DNA of 64,000 bases from Mantis religiosa (Eukaryota; Arthropoda; Insecta; Mantodea; Mantidae), in contig CM060947.1 in NCBI GenBank assembly GCA_030765055.1, forward strand, positions 54,065,895 through 54,129,894, read 5' to 3'. Within the stretch, counting starts at the first letter, position 1, and the number at the start of each line of letters is the position of its first letter. Made by a program: the position numbers and the translations under genes. A model generated the notes under the pieces. That model had not been told where the DNA came from and ran no database searches. It saw only the letters and a list, made by a program, of their open reading frames with translations. This document shows, in pieces, positions 22,690-33,078 of this stretch.

Positions 22690-23260
22690 CTTGTTTTGAA
22701 CTGGATTAGTCATATATCACCATTTGAAGGTGTGTTGTGCCGAGTGCGAGAGCTAAATTATTTTATTGATCGTTTATTGCGCGTGTACTTATTACGTAAA
22801 TGTATAATGGCAGACTTTACCACCAGTTTTTCGCTGAAGCATCCCAAGGGAAAACCTTTACAGAGCGGTGAAAAAAGACTTGCGTTGCATGTGTTTAATG
22901 CACAAACAGAGAAAAATCCGACTTTGTCAGTGAGATAAGTCGAACAGCTGTGCTCAGAACTTACAGGCGTGTTAGATGCGTAGGAACATCGTGACATAAA
23001 ATTGAGACAGCAGGAAAACTTACCACTCCAGGGGCGATATTGCTGTGTGGCGAAGACGTTATTTAAGGAGAATCAGATTGTACCGGGTTACAAATCGCAA
23101 AATATACTTGCCTTGAGGAGACTTGGGTGAATGAAGGACACATGACAAGTATGGCGTGACACGACTATTAAGACTGAAAGACAAGCATTTTTGCAAGGTA
23201 TGTGTGCTGGTTTTAAAAAGTCCCAGTGGAAAAGGCCGAAGGCCTTTCATTATAAACTTG
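22690..23260 (+). pseudogene. DDE_3-type transposase relic, N-terminal and first catalytic part
   Basis: A 43-codon stretch from an ATG at 22807 (MADFTTSFSLKHPKGKPLQS ... EKNPTLSVR) resembles the N-terminal helix-turn-helix of the arthropod DDE_3 family (KG-x-x-L-x-SGE). After frameshifts TWVNEGHMTS (about 23121-23150) and, in another frame, RDTTIKTERQAFLQGMCAGF and KKSQWKRPKAF follow. In that family this is the TWVN-x-GH ... R-x-AF-x-x-G-x-x-x-G block near the active site. The HTH and this block are closer together than in an intact protein, so sequence has been lost between them. The C-terminus is absent. A C-terminal piece of the same family is at 1330-1660. Confidence 0.6.
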
Positions 23261-23399
23261 TTTCAGTTTCATTGCTCATTCATTCAGTTTTGAATTGCTG
23301 TTTCATTATAAATTTGTATTTTTGCATGCCTTCATATTCTTATTTGTATGGTTTTATCTATCTTGCTGCCAATTATTATGATGTTTATTGCAGGTTTAA

Positions 23400-24780
23400 A
23401 TGTGACGGGAAGGCACCGCCTATTGCGGTCACGTGACTCCCATGGTCTGCCTGCAGCTAACTAGCGAAGCCGACTCTTAACGCGGCCTTGAGGATGAGCC
23501 TGTCCTTATTAGGGCAGTGTCTGAAAATCGAGACAGCCGCTCAGAGTGCCCAGTACCCTGCCGCCGATGCTGCAGGTAAATACACGACGCTGCCGCTTGC
23601 ACTGCAACACCACGGTGCCACTGCTGTGGTGCCCCGACACTCACCGGGGAATGCCAGCAGCACGATCTCCGCCGCCGCCACCGGTACTGCGCCACCTGCA
23701 ATGGGTACGGCCACTTTACAGGACAGGCGCAGTGCCCTGCCCGCCCCCGCCAGGACTCCAACCCCATCATTCCACCAACAGCTCACTCCAGCGGTGTCGC
23801 CGACTGGAAATCAGCACTGGATTGTTTTAAGGAAGAAGTTAAGAGAGTCAACAACCGGCTTCACTCCATAGAGGAGCAGATGGCAAGCGGACCCGCCACA
23901 GCCTACCAAGGGACTACTAGCGCCGACATTCAGGGCCTTCACTCTGAAGTCCTGAACATTGGTCTTCGCCTGCGAAACCTGTAGGACTCACTCGCCACCA
24001 CTAACGCAACACACGACGCCACTTACGCTGGAGTGACCGAAATCAAAGACAAACTCGTGACCTCACACCAACAAACGACTGACAGCCTCACCTCTCACCA
24101 GGAGCGAGCTACCCCCTCCTTCCGAACGCTTTCAAATACTACCTCTTTTCTAGTCCAGTAACTGCAAGAGAATATTCAGGACACCATCAGCCAGAAGATC
24201 AACGACTTACAGGACCACATCAGCCGCTCTCACTCACAGACTAGGACACATATAAACCGACTCAATCACAAGCTGCATGAGATCCAGATTGCAGCTGCTC
24301 CTACACACCCCGACACCCTGCGCCAATACCTTTCTGAAGTACTCGCACTTATTGACATCTGACGACCACTGTATGCCGCTTTACTAACACCACAGAGGGA
24401 CCAACGCGCCACAGCCGCCGCTTAAATTACGCACCAATGGTGCATAGTGACCCAAAAACAAATAAATGCTTCCAATCAACCAATCCTTCCTTCTAGTCCA
24501 GGCGATCCACCCAGGGCTTCTGGTCATGGTTGGACCCCCTGAGATAACCGCCATAAGCACGTGCCCATCAGGCGCCTGCATCCCAATACCGATACTAACG
24601 GGGGGGGGGGGGGCTTCCGCGGCACCCCGACACAAAAAAAAAGAATAATCAGGAAAGGCATTACGTCATTGCTGCTTGAACTGTGGGTGGAGGTAAAAGC
24701 ACCTTCCCCTTTCGCCGTTAGCCCTGGGCGCCTCTGCCATAGACGAGAGCGACTGAGTCATCCCTAGTGTAGAATTGAGT
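23400..24780 (+). pseudogene. GC-rich relic with Cys-rich finger and coiled-coil region, unidentified
   Basis: Markedly GC-richer than its surroundings. In one frame (multiples of three, about 23600-23830): CHCCGAPTLTGEC then RYCATCNGYGHFTGQAQCP, a C-x2-C-x4-H-x6-C finger resembling a zinc knuckle. It runs on into VADWKSALDCFKEEVKRVNN with an Ile/Leu heptad-like stretch to RLRNL-stop (about 23983). Further helical, Gln/His-rich frames continue to ...RQYLSEVLALIDI-stop (24362). Stops occur at 23580, 23983 and about 24162. A finger plus coiled coil is the layout of LINE ORF1 or gag-like proteins, but I recognise no specific family. A G homopolymer lies at 24600-24612. Overlapping frames on the other strand are GC-driven shadows. 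Confidence 0.4.
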
Positions 24781-25910
24781 GCCAAATTCCTTTTAAGTAT
24801 GTGGCACATATGGAAGAAATTCGAAGTATTCGGTAGGAAACTGTATATTTTTGCTTAGAGTTTTGCAAATGCATTGCATTTCTATTGGCAAATTCAATTG
24901 TCTTTCACTCAGCGACTTAAAGCCCATAATCTAAAGCTTAAGGCTGAAGTAAAAGTAACGTTTTCAGAATGCAAGATCACTAAAGCAAATTTAATGTTTT
25001 AGCGTATTTGAGTATTTTCACAAATAGGAATGTTGAACACCAAACTAAAGCGTTTATATTGCGACGGTGATAGAAACAGTTGCACTACCGACGTCGGCTG
25101 CAGTTAGTTCACGTTCCTGCCGTCACATGTCACCGTGGTGACAGATTCAAGCCTAGGCTTTACAAGCTCGTGGCTATTCTGTCATTAAACATCTCCTCCT
25201 GCACTAAAGCTGGCTCTCGGGTAATTCCGAATAAATTTGATTACCTTGTAACCACCACACGGTTACGCCACTGTCATTTCTCAGGGAGCACGCACATATT
25301 TGGTTCTGTTTCTGCGGCGCTCGGGTTAATCAAGACTCGTTAAAATTTAATGGGCCGGGTTTGTTTCCAAGCGTACAGTGTTTTTAACCTCCTCCCTCTC
25401 GCCTTCTCTACCCAAACAAAGCAAACATCAGTCGGCTGCTGCCGTTCTTTGGGGACAACCCCACCAACCCCCTCGAGGCTCTGGAATTTCAGAGCACTTC
25501 AAACACTCGATTCACTTGCCATTGATTTGTGAGGGGGAGGGATGATTAATTATTCCATTATCATCAACATTTGGACCTTAGCTGTTCAAAATACGACGGG
25601 TAGCAAACCGAGCTAGGTAAGAGATTCATGTTCCGGAATTTTAAAATTTACTGCAACCCTTCCCAAAAACATGGAACTACAATACAATTTTTCTGCTTTG
25701 GTCCACATAACCTGAGAATATTGTATTCGCGAGGTCAAGGTTTGGTTCCGTTAAGCGACAGGCCATTGTGACCATAAGTTTTATTTTACTTCTCCAGATC
25801 GGTCGGCGAATGCTGTGATAGTTCCTTCTGTCAGGGTGTCTCAGTCGATTAGTCGCTGGCGTACTGAAATATTCCCTGGATGTCCGACCAGCCATTGTGG
25901 AATATATCTC
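24781..25910. other. Unannotated stretch
   Basis: No gene or repeat I can identify. Confidence 0.4.
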
Positions 25911-25924
25911 TATTATCTGCTTCA

Positions 25925-26010
25925 AATGGGATGAGGTGTGTCCCGGGATTTGAACCGGTTCTTCTGGTTTCCGGCCCAAATGAACTTGTCGACGGGCCCT
26001 AAAACACCAC
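25925..26010 (-). mobile_element. tRNA-like sequence, probable SINE head
   Basis: The minus strand reads GGGCCCGTCGACAAGTTCAT, then GCCGGAAACCAGAAG and ACCGGTTCAAATCCCGGGAC. The B box (GGTTCAAATCC) and an anticodon-arm-like CCGGAAACCAG are present, but there is no second copy and no matching acceptor stem. It lies directly beside the tandem array of 320-units and shares their GGAAACCAGAAG block. Confidence 0.5.
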
Positions 26011-26023
26011 ACGCACACTCATA

Positions 26024-26885
26024 CTCTTCTGGCTTCCGTCCAGTCGCTCTAAGCCATTGAGGTGCTATGGCCAACGTGCCAACATGGCATTAAATTCTCC
26101 AACTGACTCGCGTTTTTTTCCAGTAAACCACTAGGAGTTCTCATAAACACATTATACAACTACCTTAATGGCGACTTACTATGCTATAAGTACTTTAAGG
26201 CCCGGGCTTTATAGTTCGGACCACTATTAGGTACAATTAATGGAAATTAATTGTTCTATCACACTAGCCGTGTGTAGGACGTACTATGACAGGGTTAGAG
26301 CCAGACTAAAAAATTCAATACCATAGCCGAAATTTGAACCACGGATCTTCTGGTTTCCGTCTAGTCGCTCTAAACCATTGAGCTACTATGACCAACGTGC
26401 CAACATGACATTAAATTCTCCAACTGACTCGTGTTTTTCCCGGTAAACCACTAGAAGTTCTCATAAACACATGAGACAACTACCTTAATGGCGACTTACT
26501 ATGCTATAAGTACTTTAAGACCTGGGCTTTATAGCTCGGACCGCTATTAGGTACAATTAATGGAAATTAACTGTTCTTTCACACTAGCCGTGTGTAGCAT
26601 GCACTGTGAAAGGGTAGAACCAGACTGAAAAATTCAATGTCATAGCCGGGATTTTAACCACGGATGTTATGGTTTCCGTCCAGCCGCTCTAAGCCATTGA
26701 GCTACTATGGCCAACGTGTCAACATGACATTAAATTCTCCAACTGACTCGTGTTTTTCCACGTAAACCACTAGGAGTTCTCATAAACACATTAGACAACT
26801 ACCTTAATGGCGACTTACTATGCTACAAGTACTTTGAGGCCCGGGCTTTATAGTTCGGACCACTATTAAGTACAATTAGTGGAAA
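26024..26885 (-). repeat. Tandem array of tRNA-like 320 bp units
   Basis: About 2.7 head-to-tail units with a period of 319-321 bp (the block CCAACGTG falls at 26071, 26392 and 26711). Each full unit holds a minus-strand tRNA-like core (26320-26392 and 26639-26711). The core carries an acceptor-like CCATAGC...GCTATGG pair, an A box (TAGCTCAATGG) and a B box-like GGTTCAAAT. Then comes a ~250 bp body with AACTGACTCGTGTTTTTCC, CCTTAATGGCGACTTACTATG and TAGTTCGGACCACTATTAGG. The first core is missing its T-arm half. The units are similar enough to suggest recent tandem duplication or homogenisation. Confidence 0.88.
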
Positions 26886-27130
26886 ATTCATATTTCCATT
26901 ATAGTACTATTTATTAAAGCAGTGTAACGCGTCATAAGTAATGTAATGAATAGCATTACTGGTTGGCATGTATGCGTGTACGTATATTTGTAGTTACACA
27001 GAACAAACGTAAACCTTTTATATGACGTGACAAAAGAACTACCTTGAATAAGCCAACGTATTCGTTAAATTCGAACGCGAGGAAACAAAACACTTCCTAC
27101 TGGCCTAGCAGAACGTGTCTGGTCACACTA

Positions 27131-28090
27131 TACGAGGGCTGTTCAATAAACAATGATCAAAATCTTTTTTTGACAACTTACTTTTAGTCATCCTCATAAT
27201 TTTGATGGTCCTTCCCAAAATACTCCCCGCTGAATGCGATGCACTGTTTCCAGCGTTTCTACCAGTCTTCAAAGACACGCTGGAAACTATTCCTTGATAA
27301 ATCCTTCAAAATCGCCTCCGCAGCCTTCACCACTACTTTATTCAAGTTAGGGAATAGAAAAAAGTCACATGGGGCTAAATCCAAGCTATAGGGAGGGTGA
27401 GCGATGTACTTCACGTTGATTTTTGCAAGATATTCAGCAACAACATTGGCAATATGCGGCCGCGCATTGTCGTGGTGCAGTATCCAGCCTCCTTCACGGA
27501 AATGTAGTCTTTTGAACATGATATGGACTTCCAATGTTTTCAGGACATCCCTATAGTATTGTACAGTTACTGACATGCATGTGCAGGTACAACATGCTGA
27601 TAAACCATTCTATGAATATCAAAGAATGAGATGACCATAACTTTCCCAGCTTTGCTGTTTGCTCTGAAGATCAAAATGATGTAGCCAAGTTTCATCAGCA
27701 GTGATTACGTTTGAAAGAAAATCGAGATCCTCTAGCATCAACTTTAACTGCATGCAGACCTACATGCGAATGTCGTTTTGTTCGGGAATCAACGGTCTTG
27801 GAACCCATCGCGCACAAGCACATATCATGTGTAATGTTTCTGTCACCAACGTGTGGGGCCGCGCCGTGGCTCAGTGGTTAGACGGCTTGGCTCTCACCAA
27901 GGCTGCCCGGGTTCGATCCCAGGTGACCGCAAAGTGAGATTTGTGGTGGACAACACGGCGCTGGGGCGAGTTTTCTCCGGGATCTCCGGTTTCCCCCGCC
28001 ATCTCATTCCACCGGTGCTCCATCTTCACCTCATGTACCATCAGTGTCACCTCCTGCGGTGCCGTATGTAGTAACAGCGGACGTTAAACA

Positions 28091-28156
<66 letters not shown>

Positions 28157-28599
28157 CAACGTGTGGGTGGCACCCAGTGAAGAGTTCAGTATTTCAGAAA
28201 GTGATCTTAAGGTGATTCGTCGATTTTCTCTCATAATGGCAGCAGCGTGTTGACTGAGCACCGGGGCAGCTTCCTTTGAAATTGATTGTCTCCCTTCTTT
28301 AAACATTTTAAACCACCTTCGAGCTGTGCTGCAGGGAAGAACAGACTCTCCATAGGCCTCCTGTAACATTGTATAGGCCTCAACTGAAAATTTGTTTAGA
28401 CGAAAGCAGAATTTCAAAGCCGCATATTGTTCCTCGCGTGTTACCTCCATTGCAGCGGTAGGCGATACTGAACATGTCTGAACTTGCCTGGTTCTCATAG
28501 GCGGAAACCAGCTAACAGAATATAATAAGACTGAATTTTAGTGCAAAAAATTCTGACCGTAAAAAGATTATGATTATTCTTTTTTGAACAGCCCTCGCA
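27131..28599 (-). mobile_element. mariner element (subfamily 1, copy D) interrupted by a SINE-C
   Basis: Terminal repeats: TACGAGGGCTGTTCAATAAA (27131) and TTTTTGAACAGCCCTCG (ending 28597). On the minus strand a long N-terminal frame (from 28498) gives the HTH region with WFKMFKEGRQSI and ENRRITLRSLSEIL. It is then cut by the SINE at 27858-28156. Past the SINE the transposase resumes with ARWVPRPLIPEQND, VITADETWLHHFD, WILHHDNARPHIANVVAEYL and YSLDLAPCDFFLFP. Two further lesions relative to sister copies: a ~55 bp loss near 27650, and loss of the ...RGRHYPSSE part after FFLFPNL. It carries all three catalytic aspartates but cannot make a full protein. Confidence 0.9.
27858..28156 (+). mobile_element. 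SINE-C copy inserted in a mariner, with perfect TSD
   Basis: Head GCCGCGCCGTGGCTCAGTGG, CTCTCACCAAGG, B box GGTTCGATCC, body GGCGCTGGGGCGAGTTTTCT, ending in a (CA)n tail (28093-28155). The 11 bp CAACGTGTGGG occurs immediately before (27847-27857) and after (28157-28167). Removing the SINE plus one copy rejoins the mariner coding sequence. Confidence 0.95.
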
Positions 28600-29900
28600 T
28601 AACAACCAAATTACTCATATTTTATTGCTCCACGTCAGCACATTACATAATCACATTCTTGTAATTACCAGTTACGAGAGTATTATATAACATTTAACTT
28701 ACTCTTTAATTTTACACTTTAATTTTCGTACAAATTAATCCCTTCATAACAATTTCATGCCAATGTTTAAAATTTAGGAACATGAAATAACCGCCACAAT
28801 GTTCACAATTTCTACGCGTTGCTGAATTCTGCAACGTTTCATTGTTATTTTTCAATAACAGCTGCTACCACATGAAGAAAAATGACTGGTGTAACTCAAT
28901 AACAATGGCAGCTATCATATGTTAAAGATAGAACACTCTTGTTGAAACACCCCCCTATATGAAATGAAATTTTATAAACTGTTTTATAACGAATTTCTTA
29001 ATGGAATTATCAAAATAGTCATCAACCATTTTCAAAATATGTTTTTCCAATCGAATGTTTTACTGGAGTACAATAATTCCTGTACTTAATAAATGAATAT
29101 GGTAGGGAATGTAAGAAACAGTATACTGTCTTTACACACACAAAAAAGTTGAAGTAGGTAATTCGTCCTTGACCTACATAGTTATTGGATCTGCGCATAA
29201 CATGAACCTCTTTCTTTTGTAATATGTACGTAGCGCTTTGGTTTACTTTCAGCTGAATTACCTCAGAATATTACACCGCATTTCATTACTGAGCAAAGGC
29301 AAGCATAATAAACCGGGTTTAATGCACAGCTCGAGCAAAAGCAATAAAACGATCTAAGTGCAAATATGGCTAGGTTAGTTTTGGATACCGTGTACCTACG
29401 TTCCAATTGAGTTTCATATCAACTTAATATATCAGGTTATATTTACCAAAATCGATCTAACGTACAGTCCTGGCGATTGGATTTTGTTCCGCAGGACATG
29501 GAGCTGTGGTAACCATAGGCCTGGGCCTGGTGCAACCTTGGAATAAGTTAGGCCAGAGCCACACAGATTGACAGTAGAAGGTTCAGGAGGTAACGTACTA
29601 CATCCAAACACTATATTTCAATGGAAAAGGAGCTGTAAGGCTCCTTAAATGCCCAGAATCATGCTTAGATTTACTTTATAAAGAAACGACACTGAAGATG
29701 AATGATTGCATTAAAATAATTACATATCTTAAAGTTAATGTATAATGCAAGCAGCACAGTGGTTATGTTTTGTCAGGGAGTAAGTCGCTCTTAAGGAATG
29801 TTATGTAATGAAGAAAAAGCAATTAATTAAAACTCAGTAGATAGACAATAAGGCATTCCGATGAACTCAGACTGCAATAAATTCTTTAGCTCTAGGTCAC
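28600..29900. other. Unannotated AT-rich stretch
   Basis: No gene found. TCCACGTCAGCACATTAC (about 28632) resembles a block at 41718-41735, a weak hint of an uncharacterised short repeat. Confidence 0.4.
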
Positions 29901-29905
29901 AGTAA

Positions 29906-30208
29906 CTACTCAGAGACCCAAAAACATCCTAACCGGTTTCAAGGTATTTTGCCTGTCCGCGACCTCTGCGGTGGTTGCCGTCTGTCGCCATCATAGAATG
30001 GCGCAGTTGAAAGCATGCGTTATTTTTAAAACTACTTTTAAATCCTTTACTTACTTATGTTATATCAGTTGATGCTAAATATGTCGTTTTAAAAATGTTA
30101 CATAGTTTCCTCGGGACCTTTGACAGCGGCAGACAGCAACCAGCGCTGAGGGCGCGGACAGGTAAAACACGGTGCAGCCGGTTAGGATGTTTTTGGATCT
30201 CTCGGTAG
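29906..30208. repeat. Foldback element, ~300 bp
   Basis: The left arm AGAGACCCAAAAACATCC (29912 on) and right arm GGATGTTTTTGGATCTCT (ending 30202) are complementary and continue inward. CTGTCCGCG(A/C)CCTC and the GGTTGC(C/T)GTCTG(T/C)CG block on the left match the complement of 30118-30190, and weaker pairing reaches the centre near 30060. No coding content. Confidence 0.75.
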
Positions 30209-30339
30209 AGCTATGAGAGTCAGCTGATAACTGCCGAGCCTCACAATAACAAATGATTAATATATATATATTTCTCAACATAATCTCCAGAGGGGCTACT
30301 ACGCTGTCATTTAACCATCTCTGCAGTGCAATTTATCCT

Positions 30340-31965
30340 CATCATCTTCAAGGATTGGGCCCTGTGACCCATTCCGTTCTCTTCAAGAACCTACTGGTCC
30401 TTCCAGCGTAGAGCTGGGCGTCCCACATCTCTCTTTCCCTTCGGCATATAATCTAAAACTCTCCTTAGAAGTCGTTCCGCGTACATTCTTAAAATATGAT
30501 TTTTCCATTCATTTTTGTTCTTTATTATTTTACTGTTTAAATTAAATATCCCAAGCTCTTCTCTTATTTTTTCGTTTCTTACGTGGTCTATTCTTTTATA
30601 ACCTGCCACGCCTCTCAAAAATCTCATCTCTGCCGATTCTAGCTGTTTGCGTTGGTTCTTTGCCAGTGTCCATATTTCGGAACCGTATGTTAACGTTGGG
30701 ACTGCCATTATCTTATAAAATTTCATCTGTTTTTCCTTTCGTGTTTTCCTGTTCAGCGTTCTTATTATAGTCCCACGCATTTGATTGAATCTGTCTAATT
30801 TCACCTCCATATCTTTGCTGTTATTTGCTACTGCTACTGTGTAGCCTAGATAGTTAAAACTGTTAACCTGTTCTATTATTTTATTGTTTATAACTGTTTT
30901 TGCTCTTATGTTGTTCTTTCCTCTAAAAGCCATTACTTTAGTTTTGTGTTCTGAAATTGAAAGGTTATATGTTTCCGCTATGTTGTTTAAACTGTATACT
31001 GCTCTTTGCATGTCATTTTCTGAGTGGGATATTATCACTTGATTATCAGCAAATAATACTGTATTTAAAATTATGTTTCCATTCAGTATATTTTGTTTTA
31101 TACATTGCTGACATTCTTGTACCATATTATCAATATACATATTAAAGAGTATAGGCGATAGAGGGCATCCTTGTCGTACTCCTTGTCTTTCTTCCATTTA
31201 TTATTATTGCTATTGTAGTGGTTTTATACATACCTTGTACAGTCCCTATTAAATGCTCTGGTATTCCACAATTTTCCATAGCTATCCAAAGTTTATCCCT
31301 TAAAACCGAATCGAAGGCTTTAACATAGCCAACAAAAGCATAAATGTGTCAACATTAAGTTCTTTGTGTTTTTCAATGTTGTTGAATTATAAATATTGTC
31401 ACCCAAATATCGGAAGGCACGACCAAATGACAGCTGAGTGGGGGACAGGAGGCATTTAGGCTACGCCTACCCATTTATCTCGTGTCACTAACTAAGGGGA
31501 TGGTTAGGAAGGTGTCACTGGTCGCTGGCTGCCTCATTCCCCTCCCCCTGACGTCTAGAACAGTCCGGATATTTAATTTAACCTGGAACCTTCTAGATAG
31601 GTCAGTTGGTCTTATATAAGCGAAGCCCCTGGCTGGAGGAGAGGTCAGTTCTTGGCGAGCAGCCGTGAGGAGCGCCATGCTAGCAAACGGACTGGAAGAC
31701 GGTGTACGTGTATCAGAGGAGTTGTACGTAATTGTGAGTGTGGAATAGACGTGTGACAGACGAACTGGTGAATTGTAATTGTGTGCGCTACATAATTCTA
31801 TGTAATCGGCAAGTATTGCAACTGTAATTTGGTGGAAATAAAGAACATTTTGAGTTTGTGCAATTGGACATTTAATTTCACGAACCCACAAAGTCATAAT
31901 ATACTATCCGTGCAAGATCTTCCTTTTCTAAATTCGTTTTGGGCCTCATGAAGCCGTGCGATTTA
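30340..31965 (-). pseudogene. LINE reverse transcriptase (copy 2), split by a solo LTR
   Basis: The 268-codon open frame 30391-31197 covers RT motifs from RQGCPLSPILFNMYIDNMV, through the catalytic block NTVLFADNQVIISHSE and the thumb, to PTLTYGSEIW, EMRFLRGVAGYKRI and a GRPALRWKDQ end. The active-site pair is FADN in place of FADD, so the second metal-binding Asp is Asn. Upstream on the minus strand, in broken frames: AFVGYVKAFDSV, and DKLWIAMENCG with PEHLIGTVQG. Beyond the inserted LTR (31397-31898) comes FRKGRSCTDSI (about 31903-31945). No endonuclease domain remains, so it is 5'-truncated. Same family as 2757-3990 and 9860-10345. Confidence 0.88.
31397..31898 (+). mobile_element. Solo LTR inserted in a LINE
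   Basis: Begins TGTCACCCAAATATC and ends CCCACAAAGTCATA. Has a TATA box (TATATAAG, 31613-31620), an initiator-like GTCAGTTC ~30 bp downstream, and AATAAAG (31837-31843). Flanked by ATAT at 31393-31396 and 31899-31902; AATAT if the end is set one base earlier. Deleting it with one duplicate restores the LINE frame across the junction. No internal retroelement sequence remains, so it is a solo LTR made by LTR-LTR recombination. The open frame on the other strand inside it is incidental. The sister LTR at 61-349 ends ...CACA, implying an ancestral TG...CA element. Confidence 0.88.
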
Positions 31966-33078
31966 TCATGGTTGTTAAAATAGCTGTTTACCACATCATT
32001 GACCTCATCGCTGCTGCGAAATATTCATCCTCCAAGAAATTTTTTGAGGTTCAGGAACAGGTGGTAGTCACTTGGTGCTAGATCTGGTGAATAGGATGGA
32101 TCTTCAATCAATTCGAACTTTAATTCGCACGTTTTTCCCATTGCACGATGGGTCGGAGCGTTTTTGTGAAGAAAGAAGATTTTTTCTTTGCCAAATAAGG
32201 TCTTTTTTTCAACTCATCACTCAAACGTTTCGTTAAGCTTGCGTAGTAGTCACCAGTGACACTTTTAGCCTTTCTCAAGTATCAATAAAAATAATTCCCT
32301 GCATATCCCAGAAAACACTCACAATAACCTTGATAGCTGTCAAAATTTACTTTGGCTTCTTCTGGATTTGGTTCACCTGGCAAAATCCACTTTTTTGACT
32401 GTGATTTACTTTCTGGAGGATAGTGCTGTGTGAAGTTTCATCTATTGTAATAAGCCGGCTGAAAAATTAACGGTAGAGCCCCAAATTCTTAATAGAAAAG
32501 GTTTTTCTTTGCAACTTTTGATCAAATATGAACAAACGCGGCACCCATCTTGCACAGAACCTGTGAAAGCTCAAATAGTTACTTAAAATGTTGCCTGAAC
32601 GTTATTTTGATATGTTTATAGCCTCTGATATCTCAAACAACTTTAATCTGTGGTCTTCCAGTACTAAATGGTGAATTTTTTCAATAATTTCTGGAGTTGT
32701 GACTTCCACGGGGCATCCAGGGCGAGGCTCGTCACTAGTGCTCGTATGTCCCATTTTAAACTCTACAACTCACCTTTTAATCATTGCATATGAAGGGGCA
32801 GAGTCTTTCAATGTATGTACTGTCCATTTCCTTCGTGATTTCTTTAGGGGTTAAGCCTTTCAAATGGAAGTATTAGTCACTGCTGGCTGTTTCCAAATCC
32901 TCCATTTTCGTGAAATCTCTACACTTGTCTTGTTTAAAATGCAGCCTTCAAAACTAAACAAGCTATTGAGCTGTAACTATGGATACAAACTAGAATAGAC
33001 TAGAGTTATCCGTCTTACTAGCGCGGTGGCGCCACCTTTAACGTGAAGCCCGGAATTTTTCAACCGACCGTCGTATGT
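31966..33078 (-). mobile_element. mariner element relic (subfamily 3), left end lost
   Basis: The right terminal repeat, read from the right, is TACGACGGTCGGTTGAAAAA. On the minus strand broken frames give ARWVPRLF-like text, an NPEEAKVNFDS-like core, the metal-binding FFLHKNAPTHRAMG (canonical HDNAP has become HKNAP) and FELIEDPSYSPDLAPSDYHL followed by FLNLKKFL. The end EVNDVVNSYF is in another frame (about 31990-32015). The left terminal repeat is not visible where the LINE begins at ~31965. Many stops and frameshifts. Confidence 0.75.

Noticed and set aside
23488..23871. 127-codon and overlapping 81-97-codon frames on both strands
   Set aside because: They are open because of high GC; only the frame with the Cys/His pattern has motif support.
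25677..26018. 113-codon minus-strand frame
   Set aside because: Overlaps a tRNA-like SINE head and shows no protein motif.
26024..26885. CRISPR-like array
   Set aside because: Repeats are ~320 bp and contiguous with no unique spacers; the sequence context is eukaryotic.
27858..27930. Plus-strand tRNA-like sequence
   Set aside because: SINE-C head, bounded by a target-site duplication together with its body.
31475..31897. 140-codon minus-strand frame
   Set aside because: Entirely within the solo LTR and antisense to its promoter and polyadenylation signals.
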